54,441 nucleotides of DNA from Mogibacterium sp. (GTDB taxonomy: Bacteria > Bacillota > Clostridia > Peptostreptococcales > Anaerovoracaceae), in assembly GCA_016775335.1 (NCBI GenBank), contig JAEUGJ010000010.1, forward strand, positions 210,903 through 265,343. The letters run 5' to 3'. The notes beneath the pieces are model-generated. The model saw only the letters and a program-made list of their open reading frames with translations. It was not told where the DNA came from and did no database searches. Below, piece by piece: positions 1 to 8,321 of the stretch. A program made the position numbers and the translations under genes. How positions within the stretch are numbered: the stretch's first letter is position 1; every line of letters begins with the position of its first letter.

Positions 1-153
1 ACTATAAGGCCTAGCGGGGATGGGGGAGCAAACCGCGCCTCGGGAAGCTCGCCCGGCCCCCGGCATCGGCGCGGGATTTATGTGAAGATTTTGCTCCCCG
101 AAACGGAACTATAAGGCCTAGCGGGGATGGGGGAGCAAACCGCGCCTCGAGAA
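1..153. repeat. GC-rich direct repeat, about 107-bp period
   Basis: Bases 1-46 recur at 108-153 with one mismatch (43 versus 150). The first copy begins at the window edge, so the repeat may extend further left. Between the copies, 90-99 is the reverse complement of 23-32, so each unit could fold. A run of seven C lies just after the second copy. No protein reading is convincing here. The block lies beyond the terminator of the minus-strand surface-protein gene. Its nature (tandem repeat, mobile-element remnant or RNA) is unknown. Confidence 0.75.
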
Positions 154-221
154 ACCCGGCCGCCCCCCCGCCCGGCCGGCGCCTCCACTCCCGGACCGCG
201 CAGCGAAAAACCTGCGCAACG

Positions 222-279
222 AAAAACCTGCACCGATTCGCAATCTCCGCGTGACGATGAGATTGCGGATTGGTGCAGG
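222..279 (-). terminator. Rho-independent terminator of the surface-protein gene
   Basis: Arms 227-247 and 259-279 form a 21-bp stem with a few G-U or mismatched pairs and an 11-base loop. Read on the minus strand, the stem is followed by TTTTT (222-226). It starts about 20 bases after the stop codon of the LPXTG gene, so it should end that operon. Confidence 0.9.
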
Positions 280-297
280 TTCCTATTCCGCTACATG

Positions 298-2412
298 TTA
301 TTTGGTTTTATTGGAATTCTTGGAATTCCTCACAAGCGCAATTGCCGCAGCTGCCATGAGTGCTGCGCCCCCAATGATGAAGAGGTGCGTTCCCATGCCG
401 CCGGTGGATGGCAGCGGGTCCGGATCTTTTGGGGTAAATTCCCAGGATCCGGTGAACTTCACGTTTCCGGCGTCGTCGGCATTTTCCATCGAGGCTTTCA
501 TCGAGTCCTTGTCAAAGCCCTTGAAATTCCACGTACCGCCGTCCACCTTTACCTGGGTTTTGGCCGGCGCAATCGCCTTGATGTCGGTGTCCCGTCCGTA
601 TCCGGCGGGATCCTTCGGCAGCAGAGCCGTCACCTCCTCCGGCAGCTCCGTTCCGGCGGTAAGGCTTTTAAATTCGTATTGAACTTTAAACTGTTTAAAT
701 GCCTTCTCGAACACGGCGGTGTACACTGCATCCTCCGTGGCATCTTTGATGGCCGGACTCCAGCCTTTGAAAATATAATCGTATTTCTCATCCGATGCTT
801 TAGTGGCGTCCGGCAAGATGATATCTTTGGCGGTGGTGCCCAGCGGGTAGAATGATTCTTTATACACCAGGGAGCCGTCTTCGTTGGTGAACTTAATCTT
901 TACCAGGGACGGATTTGCGGCGGCAATCAGAGCCACCTCTTCGGAGCCGTCGATATTAGCGTAGCCCGTATATTCCTTGCGCTCCGCTTTCGTCTGTTCG
1001 GTGTACCGAGAATTTGTTTTATCTTCATACCAGCCGTCAATCTTCTGATTGCGAACATCTTCCGGCGCCCCGAGATAGAGGGAGTCCATACTGGCTGCGG
1101 ACGGCAGTACAAGCGGAGATTTTTTAAGATACACATCGGATCCGGCGGTATCGGCAATGTTGTTGCACAAGACCGTGTCGGTGATCGTCGTTTTTCCGCC
1201 GCCCGTATTGCTTTCCGTCGAAAAGCCACCGCCGTATTTTCTTGCGGTATTCTCGGTGACGGTGCATCCCTTGATACTCAGATTCGTCCAGGACTCATAG
1301 GATGCAATTCCGGCACCGGTCGCCGCTTTGTTCCCCTTGACTGTCGTGTTTTCGAGAGAAGCTGCTGCAGGTGATTTCAGCGCGACCACCAGCACGCCGC
1401 CGCCTCGTCCCTCTTCGGTGTCGGTGGCGGTGTTGTTCAATATTTGGGTATCTTTAATATGCAATCCCGGATTTTTCGTAGCTCCCGCGGCAGGGGTAGA
1501 TGCACCAATCGCATTCGCATATGCATAGTAATAACCGGAGGCAAAGAGGCCGGCGCCTTTCTTTGCTTGGTTCTCTTCCACCTTACCCTCCAGAATTTCA
1601 GCGGAGCTTTTGAGCGTTCCGAAACCACCGCTGTTTATTTCGTTGTAGGATATCGCAACGGCAACGCCGCCTCCCATGTTGGTGGCGCGGTTGTTGGAAA
1701 TGGATCCGCCGTTCATGCGGAAGTAGGATCCGTAGGAGACAAAGACACCGCCCCCCATGGCCGTAAAGCACGTGTTGGGATCCCAATAATCAAGGTAATC
1801 GGACTCTGCATAGCAATCCTTGATTGTTCCGCTGTCCATGATAAACTGGCCGCCGTAGACCACCGCAACACCGCCGCCGTAGCAAACGGAGCCCCCCTTA
1901 ATGCCGCATTTTTCAATGGTTCCGCCGTACATGTGGAAGGTGCCGCCGAAAACGGTAACACCGCCGCCGAAGTTGTTGTTTCTCACACTTCCCGAAAGGG
2001 TCACGCCGGAGTACATATTGCAGGTACCCTGAATATGCAGCATGCCCGGCTCTTCGCTGGTGCCCTCGGCGCTGCGGATGTTCAGGACGTTGCCGTCCGC
2101 CGCACCCAACGTCAATTCCGCTCCCTTGCCCACGTGGACGGAACCGCCGACAGGCATTGTCAGCGTGTGGCTGTTTCCAAGAATGGTCGCTTTGTGAGGC
2201 GAGTTGATGGAGAAGCCGGTAATCGAAAAATCGTCGGTCAGCTCGATGGTATATTCGCTGTCGGAATCCTCGTTGACCCGAGTAATCGCTTTATTGAATT
2301 CTTCTTGGGTCGATACGCGGATGACGGTGGAGTCCGCGGCAGCTGTGGACATCGGCACGAAGCAGAATATCATGACCAGCGTAAGGATAAGGATGGCAGT
2401 TCTTTTCTTCAT
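298..2412 (-). CDS. LPXTG-anchored surface protein with beta-helix and InlB-type repeat
   Basis: A 704-residue exported protein. Residues 1-26 form a signal peptide (KKR, hydrophobic core, Ala-rich cleavage region). Residues 60-430 carry repeated modules containing GGGV and YGG/FGG motifs, as in right-handed parallel beta-helix (pectate-lyase-like) adhesins. About residues 510-575 resemble a Listeria-Bacteroides (InlB B) repeat with an FKGWSP core. The C-terminus has LPSTG at 667-671, a hydrophobic stretch and a basic tail, which is the standard sortase signal. The protein should therefore be covalently attached to the cell wall. It is the last gene of a minus-strand run, 38 bases after the AEC gene. 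The start has only a G-run (GGGGG) as a possible ribosome site. Ligand unknown; adhesion is inferred from family architecture. Confidence 0.85.
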   Translation of the reverse strand: MKKRTAILILTLVMIFCFVPMSTAAADSTVIRVSTQEEFNKAITRVNEDSDSEYTIELTDDFSITGFSINSPHKATILGNSHTLTMPVGGSVHVGKGAELTLGAADGNVLNIRSAEGTSEEPGMLHIQGTCNMYSGVTLSGSVRNNNFGGGVTVFGGTFHMYGGTIEKCGIKGGSVCYGGGVAVVYGGQFIMDSGTIKDCYAESDYLDYWDPNTCFTAMGGGVFVSYGSYFRMNGGSISNNRATNMGGGVAVAISYNEINSGGFGTLKSSAEILEGKVEENQAKKGAGLFASGYYYAYANAIGASTPAAGATKNPGLHIKDTQILNNTATDTEEGRGGGVLVVALKSPAAASLENTTVKGNKAATGAGIASYESWTNLSIKGCTVTENTARKYGGGFSTESNTGGGKTTITDTVLCNNIADTAGSDVYLKKSPLVLPSAASMDSLYLGAPEDVRNQKIDGWYEDKTNSRYTEQTKAERKEYTGYANIDGSEEVALIAAANPSLVKIKFTNEDGSLVYKESFYPLGTTAKDIILPDATKASDEKYDYIFKGWSPAIKDATEDAVYTAVFEKAFKQFKVQYEFKSLTAGTELPEEVTALLPKDPAGYGRDTDIKAIAPAKTQVKVDGGTWNFKGFDKDSMKASMENADDAGNVKFTGSWEFTPKDPDPLPSTGGMGTHLFIIGGAALMAAAAIALVRNSKNSNKTK

Positions 2413-2450
2413 TTATACCCCCGGAAGTTGTTGCGTTGCATTTTTAAAAC

Positions 2451-3398
2451 TTAGATCCACCCGTGGCTCTTCAGGATGAACAGCCAGAAGGTGAGAGAAA
2501 AAGCGGAAAGGAGGGTGGTGAGCATCACCGTGCTGATGGTAAGGTCCCCCTTGTGCCCCATGCCCTTCGCCATGACGAAGCAGCTGATGGTGCTGGAAGA
2601 ACCGCACATTACCAGCGCCGCCACCAGCAGGTCGTTCCGGAACCCCAGATGAACTCCTAAAGGCAGGAACAGGGCGCACAGACCGAACAGCTTGATAAAG
2701 GTGCTGAGCAGCGCGGGACCGGCGGATTGCCGGGCCTTCTCCCACCGAAAAGACGCGCCCATGGCGATGATGCCCAGCGGTGTGGCGCAGCGACCCACGT
2801 AGTCCAGGGTGGTATCACCGATGGTCGGCAGCGGGATGCGCATCAGGGACCAAGCAAAACCCAGAAGAATGGAAAGAATGATGGGATTGGTGAGAATCCC
2901 GCGCAGGGTTTTGCGGAGGAGTGCCGCATTCAGCTTGCCCCGATCCGGCCGGTACATCTCCAGGATGATTACCGCCGCAATGTTGTAGATGGGCACGGCA
3001 CCGATGACCATCAAGGGCGCCATCCCCACGTTTTGATATAGATTTTGAACCACCGCAATGCCCAGGATGGTGGCACTGCTGCGGTAAGATGTCTGGATGA
3101 ACTCCCCCTGGACGCTCCGGTCCTTCAGAAGATAGGAAATTCCGGTGCAAATCAGAATGCTTGCCAGAGTGGCCAAGGCGCAGTACACCACGTAGGCGGT
3201 GTTCCAGTTTGTCTGATAGTCCGTCCGGTACATGTCGTGAAAGAGCAGCGCCGGAAGGCAAACCCGAAACACCAGCGTGTTGAGCCGTGCGGTAAAAGCA
3301 TCATCCACCAGCTGAATTTTCCGGAGGAACATCCCCAGAAGAATCAGAAAAAAGATGGGCACCGTCGCGTTCAGGCAAAAAATCAGATTGTTCAGCAT
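2451..3398 (-). CDS. AEC (auxin efflux carrier) family transporter
   Basis: A 315-residue integral membrane protein with about ten hydrophobic segments, starting with a helix rich in Ile, Leu and Phe. Length and pattern (PALLF near residue 50, a central charged loop, a second five-helix bundle) match the AEC/BASS-like family. Bacterial members move organic acids such as malate or malonate, or amino acids; the substrate here cannot be read from sequence. The start lies 13 bases after the SDR stop with no good Shine-Dalgarno sequence, suggesting translational coupling. The adjacent SDR and the carrier may handle one compound, but this is inference. Confidence 0.85.
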   Translation of the reverse strand: MLNNLIFCLNATVPIFFLILLGMFLRKIQLVDDAFTARLNTLVFRVCLPALLFHDMYRTDYQTNWNTAYVVYCALATLASILICTGISYLLKDRSVQGEFIQTSYRSSATILGIAVVQNLYQNVGMAPLMVIGAVPIYNIAAVIILEMYRPDRGKLNAALLRKTLRGILTNPIILSILLGFAWSLMRIPLPTIGDTTLDYVGRCATPLGIIAMGASFRWEKARQSAGPALLSTFIKLFGLCALFLPLGVHLGFRNDLLVAALVMCGSSSTISCFVMAKGMGHKGDLTISTVMLTTLLSAFSLTFWLFILKSHGWI

Positions 3399-3411
3399 GA
3401 TTTATAAAACT

Positions 3412-4068
3412 CTAGTCCTTCCATACAAAATGGGCGTCCCCGGCTTCCCCGCCGTCAATCAGCAGGTTCTGCCCGGTCATAAAGCGATTCCGAACCCCCA
3501 CGAAATAGATCCATTCCGCGATTTCCTCCGGCGTCGCCCAGCGCCGAAGCGGCGTCAGCGCCATGATTTGATCCCACAGCTCCGGATCCTCCATCACCGG
3601 CCGGTTCAAATCCGTCAGGACGCCGCCGGGATCGATGCTGTTGCACACCGCCCGAGGAGCCAGCCGCAGCGCTGCATTCTTCGTATAGGTGAGGAGCCCG
3701 CCCTTGCTGGCCGCATACTCCGGAAACTCCGACCCCGTATGAGCGCTGGCGGATCCTACCATCACCACCGCTCGAATCCGCGGGTTGGCGATGGCATATT
3801 TTTCCGTAATTCGAATCGTCCCCATCAGGTTGATCTCGATATCCCGGCCGCTGTCCTGCACTCCCGCATTGTTGACGAGAATCTCCGGCTGCACATCCTC
3901 CGGGTAGGCATCCGCATCGCAGATGTCCAGAATCTCGTGGCGATAATGGGGATGACAAATGGCGGACGGCTTCCGGTCGAAACCCACCACCCGGTGGCCC
4001 CGCTCCAGAAAAAATTCCGCCGTAGCTCGACCGATGCCGCTCGACGTGCCGGTAATCAGAATGTCCAT
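3412..4068 (-). CDS. Short-chain dehydrogenase/reductase
   Basis: A 218-residue classical SDR. The dinucleotide-binding motif TGTSSGIG is at residues 6-13, NNAG at 66-69, catalytic Ser about 106, Tyr118 and Lys122 (YAASK). It is short for the family (usually about 250) because the segments before NNAG are trimmed. The start at 4068 follows AAAAGGAG at good spacing; the reading frame stays open upstream, but that extension overlaps the preceding gene. The C-terminal TGQNLLIDGG motif is typical. An NAD(P)-dependent oxidation or reduction of an alcohol/ketone is expected; substrate unknown. Confidence 0.88.
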   Translation of the reverse strand: MDILITGTSSGIGRATAEFFLERGHRVVGFDRKPSAICHPHYRHEILDICDADAYPEDVQPEILVNNAGVQDSGRDIEINLMGTIRITEKYAIANPRIRAVVMVGSASAHTGSEFPEYAASKGGLLTYTKNAALRLAPRAVCNSIDPGGVLTDLNRPVMEDPELWDQIMALTPLRRWATPEEIAEWIYFVGVRNRFMTGQNLLIDGGEAGDAHFVWKD

Positions 4069-4103
4069 GAAAACTCCTTTTATCCCATTCTCATAAAAAT
4101 AAT

Positions 4104-4847
4104 TTACGCGGACTGCGCCGTTTCCCGGCAATACTGCAGGTACGGCTCGCCCACTTTCTCCGCTTCCCACTGCAGGCTCACCCGATAGCCGAACGGGCTG
4201 AATACCACTTCGCACAGCAATTCCATCACGGCGCCGGTGAGGGAGCAGAAGAACACCTGCACCGGGGTCCAGCCGAAGAAGTGGTAGGACACCACCAGCG
4301 CGAAGGTGAGGTTGTCGATGAACTGGGCGATCATCGTGGAGGTGAAAGAGCGAATGGCAAAATCCCGGTAGCTCGTGTTCCGGAGCCTTTTGCCCAGGAA
4401 CGAGTTGATGCCGGCGTTGCAGATGGATGACAGGAACATGGCCAGACTGCTGCCCAGAACCACGTACCAAGCCCCGCCGATGGTGGCGTTCAGGGCGTCG
4501 TTCACCTGCATGTTGCCGGTGGAATAGTATTCCCCCCACATGCCCGGCGTCAGGGTCAGCGCCTTGAAAATCAAGCTGGCACCCAGGTTAATCACCAGAG
4601 CCAGAATGGCGATTTTCGCCGCCGCCTTTCCGCCGAAGCGCTTGCACAGCATATCCATGCACAAGAAAGATACCCAGCTCAGTGCGAAACCGCAGTCCAG
4701 TGCCAGGTACTTAAACGAAAACAGCTCCTTGTTGGCCAGAAGGTTCATCATGATGACGCTGACCACGAAAAGAGATGTGACGAGACTGGGAACGTTGCGA
4801 AGAAGGATTCGGTAATCCTCCAATTCCCCTTTGATCCATTTTTTCAT
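4104..4847 (-). CDS. VUT/YhhQ-family transporter (predicted queuosine precursor)
   Basis: A 247-residue protein with about six membrane segments. It resembles the VUT (DUF165, YhhQ-like) family, whose E. coli member imports the queuosine precursors preQ0/preQ1. Family-type features are the conserved cytoplasmic loop after the first helices, the polar intramembrane residues and a segment rich in D/N/T (about 170-190) before the last helices. The start at 4847 follows AAAGGAG. It is transcribed away from the D-lactate-type dehydrogenase. The leader upstream holds two hairpins and might be regulatory. Substrate assignment rests on the family only. Confidence 0.75.
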   Translation of the reverse strand: MKKWIKGELEDYRILLRNVPSLVTSLFVVSVIMMNLLANKELFSFKYLALDCGFALSWVSFLCMDMLCKRFGGKAAAKIAILALVINLGASLIFKALTLTPGMWGEYYSTGNMQVNDALNATIGGAWYVVLGSSLAMFLSSICNAGINSFLGKRLRNTSYRDFAIRSFTSTMIAQFIDNLTFALVVSYHFFGWTPVQVFFCSLTGAVMELLCEVVFSPFGYRVSLQWEAEKVGEPYLQYCRETAQSA

Positions 4848-4943
4848 AATTGTACTCCTTTGGTTTTGATATTTTACAAGCAGGATATCGGACCCGAACT
4901 GCTTGTTGAGAATGCACTTCGGCAGAGGCGTTCCCCACCGAAG
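4848..4943 (-). promoter_or_regulatory. Structured leader upstream of the VUT transporter
   Basis: Two hairpins lie before the start codon: an 8-bp stem (4876-4883 with 4899-4906) and a 6-bp stem (4917-4922 with 4938-4943). Genes of this transporter family are often controlled by preQ1 riboswitches. I could not match these stems to preQ1-I, -II or -III consensus by eye, so this is only a candidate regulatory leader. Confidence 0.3.
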
Positions 4944-4979
4944 ATACGTACGCTTCATTTTAATACCAAGGGCGCCGGA

Positions 4980-5008
4980 TTGCAAGGGTGAGAGGATTGA
5001 TATATAAT
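4980..5008 (+). promoter_or_regulatory. Sigma-A-type promoter for the hydroxyacid dehydrogenase
   Basis: TTGCAA (4980-4985), 17-base spacer, TATAAT (5003-5008). It lies about 50 bases before the GTG start at 5058, facing right. Confidence 0.7.
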
Positions 5009-5057
5009 AAAAATAGTTTAACGTAATGCAAAAGCGGCCGGAAAGGAAGGCAAAATA

Positions 5058-6047
5058 GTGAAGATCTTTGTATATACCCTGAGAGAGTTCGACGAACTCC
5101 CTTTCTTTGAGAAATTTTCGAAACAGTACGGTGTGGAATTCGGCTACACCACCCAGTCCCCGGGACCGGAGAACTACCATCTGGCAAAGGGTTACGATGC
5201 TATTTCGATCATCACCACACCGACCCCGGCGGAGATGATCGATGCCATGAAGGAGAATGGCGTAAAGGTCATTTCCACCCGAACCATCGGCTACGATCAC
5301 ATCGACGTGAAGCACGCCTTTGAAGTGGGCATGGGGGTCACCAACGTCACCTATGACCCGGCCTCCGTGGCGGATTACACCATCATGCTGATGCTCATCG
5401 CCTGCCGGAAGCTGCGGTACATCATGGATAAAGCCAACGTGCAGGATTACACCCTGAAGGGCAAGCTGGGCCGGGAGATTTCCAAAAGCACTGTGGGTGT
5501 CATCGGCACCGGCCGAATCGGTCAGACGGTCATCGAGCACCTGTCCGGATTCGGATGCCGGATTCTGGCCTATGACATCTTCCCGAAGGATGCGGTTCGG
5601 CAGCATGCGGAGTACGTGGACCTGGATACCCTGTATGCCGAAAGCGACATCATCACCCTCCACGCACCGGCGCTGGAGGACAACTACCACATGATCGATG
5701 AAACCGCTTTCTCGAAAATGAAGGACGGGGTCATTCTGGTGAACTGCGCCCGGGGCCAGCTGGTGGACACGGAGGCCATGATTCGCAACCTGTCCAACGG
5801 CAAAATCGGTTTTGCCGCCCTGGATGTCATCGAGAAGGAACTGGGCATCTACTACAAGGACCTGTCCGGCACCATCATCGACAACCCGGAGATGGCCATC
5901 CTCCGCAGCTTCTACAACGTCTTCTTCTCCCCGCACACCGCCTTCTACACGGAGGAAGCGGTGGCCAACATGGTGGAGAATTCCATTCTGGGAATCCAGG
6001 CCTACCTGAAGGGAGAAAATCATCCGTTTATTGTAAAGAAGTACTAA
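5058..6047 (+). CDS. D-2-hydroxyacid (D-lactate-type) dehydrogenase
   Basis: A 329-residue protein of the D-isomer-specific 2-hydroxyacid dehydrogenase family. It has an N-terminal catalytic half, a Rossmann motif VGVIGTGRIG near residue 150, the catalytic Arg in CARGQLVD, a Glu-containing DVIEKE segment, and the catalytic His in SPHTAFYT. Overall it resembles LdhA/VanH-type enzymes that reduce pyruvate or branched-chain/aromatic 2-oxoacids with NADH. In an amino-acid fermenter, reduction of 2-oxoacids from Stickland metabolism is equally possible. The start is GTG, preceded by GGAAAGGAAGG. A nitroreductase follows 32 bases later on the same strand. Confidence 0.88.
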   Translation: MKIFVYTLREFDELPFFEKFSKQYGVEFGYTTQSPGPENYHLAKGYDAISIITTPTPAEMIDAMKENGVKVISTRTIGYDHIDVKHAFEVGMGVTNVTYDPASVADYTIMLMLIACRKLRYIMDKANVQDYTLKGKLGREISKSTVGVIGTGRIGQTVIEHLSGFGCRILAYDIFPKDAVRQHAEYVDLDTLYAESDIITLHAPALEDNYHMIDETAFSKMKDGVILVNCARGQLVDTEAMIRNLSNGKIGFAALDVIEKELGIYYKDLSGTIIDNPEMAILRSFYNVFFSPHTAFYTEEAVANMVENSILGIQAYLKGENHPFIVKKY

Positions 6048-6079
6048 TCGGTCAATCGTTTCTGTAAAAGGAGTTTGCG

Positions 6080-6766
6080 ATGAACATCATTGAAGCGATA
6101 CAACGGAGGCATTCCGTCCGTCAGTATCTGGAAAAAGAAATTCCGGAGGAAATCGTGGAACGCCTGCTGGCGGCCATGCGGGCCTGCAATCAGGTAGGGG
6201 GACTGCACATGCACCTGGTGCTGCACGAGCCGGAGGCCTTCTCCGGACTCCGGTCCAAAGCCATGCGGTTTCGTGGCGTGAACAACTACATCATTCTGGC
6301 GGGGGAGAAAGACGATACCCTGGAAGAACGGTGCGGCTATTACGGCGAAAAAGTGGTTTTATTGGCTCAGCAGCTGGGACTGAATACCTGCTGGGTGGGT
6401 TCCACCTTCAAGAAAAAACCGGAATGCTACAACTTGGCACCGGGAGAGAAGGTGGTGGCGGCCATCGCCATCGGCTACGGCGCCAATCAGGGGAAGAACC
6501 GGAAGAGCAAGTCCATGTGCGACGTGAGCGACGGCACAGAGGTCAGCCTCAGCGTTCCGGAATGGTACAAGAACGGCGTGCTGGCGGCCATGCTGGCACC
6601 CACGGCCATGAACCGGCAGAGCTTCTACTTCGAGCGGTTCGGAAACGTGGTTTCCGTGGAAGCAGGGAAGGGACCTTTCACCAAGGTGGACCTGGGCATT
6701 GTGAAATGCCATTTTGAAATCGGCGCCGGAAAGGACAACTTTCGGTGGATGCCGGAGGACGTCTAG
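6080..6766 (+). CDS. Nitroreductase-family protein (TM1586-like)
   Basis: A 228-residue flavin-type nitroreductase fold. The N-terminus (IEAIQRRHSVRQY) is the usual FMN-phosphate-binding Arg region, and LAQQLGLNTCWVG matches the conserved mid-region of the family. The arrangement of the second half (AMLAPTAMNRQ, then a C-terminal VDLGIVKCHFEIGA) fits the putative TM nitroreductase subgroup. It probably acts as an NAD(P)H-dependent FMN oxidoreductase in the cytoplasm; physiological substrate unknown. AAAGGAG precedes the ATG. It is probably co-transcribed with the upstream dehydrogenase. Confidence 0.8.
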   Translation: MNIIEAIQRRHSVRQYLEKEIPEEIVERLLAAMRACNQVGGLHMHLVLHEPEAFSGLRSKAMRFRGVNNYIILAGEKDDTLEERCGYYGEKVVLLAQQLGLNTCWVGSTFKKKPECYNLAPGEKVVAAIAIGYGANQGKNRKSKSMCDVSDGTEVSLSVPEWYKNGVLAAMLAPTAMNRQSFYFERFGNVVSVEAGKGPFTKVDLGIVKCHFEIGAGKDNFRWMPEDV

Positions 6767-6847
6767 AGCTTGCGCGGAAATAAAGCATTTTTATACATGG
6801 AATAGCTGAAATAGAAATGCTCAATACCGAAGGGCGAGAATTTTGGT

Positions 6848-6853
6848 TATACT
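6848..6853 (+). promoter_or_regulatory. Putative -10 element for the AhpD-like/radical SAM cluster
   Basis: TATACT at 6848-6853 within a GGTTATACTATAC stretch, about 50 bases before the first gene. The -35 region at optimal spacing (TACCGA) is weak, so an activator may help. A nearly identical GGTTTATACTATAC stretch precedes the SDR gene at 23128. Confidence 0.45.
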
Positions 6854-6901
6854 ATACATAGGGTGTAGGGATTACAACGAAACGTGCAGGAGGTATAAGA
6901 A

Positions 6902-7237
6902 ATGGCAAATTACAATGATGACGATCTGGCGAAGTTCGGAGCAGGATTGCTGGGAGAAGAAGCCCCGGAGCTGTGGAACGAATTTATGAAATATTACGGC
7001 GATGTTTTCCAAGAGGGAGAGCTGACCGCAAGAGAGAAATCCCTGATTGCACTGGGCGTAGCAACGGCAATTCACTGCCCGTACTGCATTGAGGCGTACA
7101 CAAAGGATTGCCTGAGCAAGGGCGTCAACGATGCACAGATGACCGAAGCGATTCACGTGGCAGGTGCAATTCGCGGCGGTGCAGCGCTGGCACACGGAAT
7201 TCAGATGAAGAACGTGGTAAAGAAACTGGAGATGTAA
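6902..7237 (+). CDS. AhpD-like (carboxymuconolactone decarboxylase family) protein
   Basis: A 111-residue all-helical protein of the CMD/AhpD family. The redox motif C59-P-Y-C62 is preceded by an IHC-type segment and followed by a conserved His (IHVAGAIRGG, AHG). Such proteins act as thiol peroxidases or disulfide reductases. This type accompanies ArsS-like radical SAM proteins, where it is called arsenosugar-biosynthesis-associated peroxidase-like; some relatives carry selenocysteine in the active site, while here both positions are Cys. AGGAGG precedes the start. It is the first of four genes, with the radical SAM gene 18 bases downstream. Confidence 0.85.
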   Translation: MANYNDDDLAKFGAGLLGEEAPELWNEFMKYYGDVFQEGELTAREKSLIALGVATAIHCPYCIEAYTKDCLSKGVNDAQMTEAIHVAGAIRGGAALAHGIQMKNVVKKLEM

Positions 7238-7255
7238 TCGAAAGGAAGGGAAGCT

Positions 7256-8233
7256 ATGAACAGACAGCTGGAAAGACTGAACTGCGTCCCGGCCTTTGAG
7301 GAACATTTGAAGAATAAGGATATGGCGTACACCGATGTCTGCTCCATCATGCAGGTGAACATGGGCAGCCTGTGCAACCAGGCTTGCAAGCACTGTCACG
7401 TGGAGGGCGGACCGAACCGTACGGATGCGGTGATGAGCAAGGAAGTGCTGCAGGCGTGCCTGGACGTGTTCCGGGAAAATGATTGCCTGGAGACCATCGA
7501 CATTACCGGCGGCGCTCCGGAGATGAACCCGAATTTCGAGTGGTTTCTTCGGGAAGCCTGTCAGATTTGCGGTCACGTCATCGTGCGCTGCAACCTGACC
7601 ATTCTCACGGAGAAAAAATACGCCCATCTGGCAGAGGTGTACCGAGATCTGAACGTGGAGGTATTCTCCTCTCTTCCGTATTACCGGGAAAAAGATACGG
7701 ATCGTCAGAGAGGGTCCGGCGTATTTGAGAAATCCATTCAGGTGCTGCATCGCCTGAACGAGCTGGGATACGGACGAGACGGAAAGCACGTGCTGAACCT
7801 GGTGTACAATCCGGGCGGCGCATTTCTGCCGCCGGCACAGGGAGCTATCGAAGAGGAGTTCCGGAAGAAACTCAAGAAGGATTTCGATGTGGACTTTACG
7901 AATCTGTTTGCGATTACCAACAATCCGGTAGGCAGATTCGGCGACTTCCTGGAGCGAAGCGAGAACCTGGAAGGATATATGAACACTCTGTTCGGTGCAT
8001 ATAATCCGGGTGCGGAGGAAGGCATGATGTGCCGGTTCCAGATTTCGGTTAAATGGGATGGCGGTCTGTATGACTGCGATTTCAACCAAGCTGCGGGACT
8101 TCCGATGGAAGGCGGCTTGACGATTTTCGACCTGCTGGGAAAGAAAATCGAGAAACGCCACATCGCACTGGCGAACCACTGTTACGGCTGCACCGCCGGA
8201 CAGGGATCCAGCTGCGGCGGCGCAACAGAATAG
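7256..8233 (+). CDS. ArsS-like radical SAM/Cys-rich protein
   Basis: A 325-residue radical SAM enzyme. The cluster motif is C40-x3-C44-x2-C47 followed by HVEGGP. The TGGAPEMN segment is the SAM-binding glycine region. The C-terminal domain is cysteine-rich (MMCRF, YDCDF, HCYGCTAGQGSSCGG) and matches the DUF3641 region of the rSAM_SeCys/ArsS family. ArsS makes dimethylarsinoyl-ribosides in cyanobacteria, but there it sits beside the methyltransferase ArsM, which is absent here. The actual substrate in this cluster is therefore open. The start follows GGAAGGGAAGCT. A hairpin lies between it and the next gene. Confidence 0.85.
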   Translation: MNRQLERLNCVPAFEEHLKNKDMAYTDVCSIMQVNMGSLCNQACKHCHVEGGPNRTDAVMSKEVLQACLDVFRENDCLETIDITGGAPEMNPNFEWFLREACQICGHVIVRCNLTILTEKKYAHLAEVYRDLNVEVFSSLPYYREKDTDRQRGSGVFEKSIQVLHRLNELGYGRDGKHVLNLVYNPGGAFLPPAQGAIEEEFRKKLKKDFDVDFTNLFAITNNPVGRFGDFLERSENLEGYMNTLFGAYNPGAEEGMMCRFQISVKWDGGLYDCDFNQAAGLPMEGGLTIFDLLGKKIEKRHIALANHCYGCTAGQGSSCGGATE

Positions 8234-8253
8234 ATAATATGAGAAACGGATTG

Positions 8254-8280
8254 CGGGCAGCAGCGGCTGCCCGTTATTTG
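8254..8280 (+). terminator. Hairpin after the radical SAM gene (weak terminator or attenuator)
   Basis: An 8-bp GC-rich stem (8254-8261 with 8266-8273) with an AGCG loop, followed by TTATTTG. The T tract is poor, so readthrough into the TVP38-type gene is likely. Confidence 0.5.
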
Positions 8281-8321
8281 TCTGTATGAAAGAAACGGTT
8301 GAAAGAACACAGGAGTGAAAC

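Noticed and set aside
127..855. Plus-strand 242-codon frame at the left edge
   Set aside because: Crosses the repeat, the terminator stem and the antisense of the surface-protein gene; no start signal and no domain.
4848..6023. Minus-strand frame extending the VUT gene upstream to 639 codons
   Set aside because: The extension is antisense to the hydroxyacid dehydrogenase; a good ribosome site and the family N-terminus place the true start at 4847.
7076..7087. Selenocysteine in the AhpD-like active site
   Set aside because: Relatives can carry Sec, but both positions here are TGC (Cys), and the frame contains no in-frame TGA.
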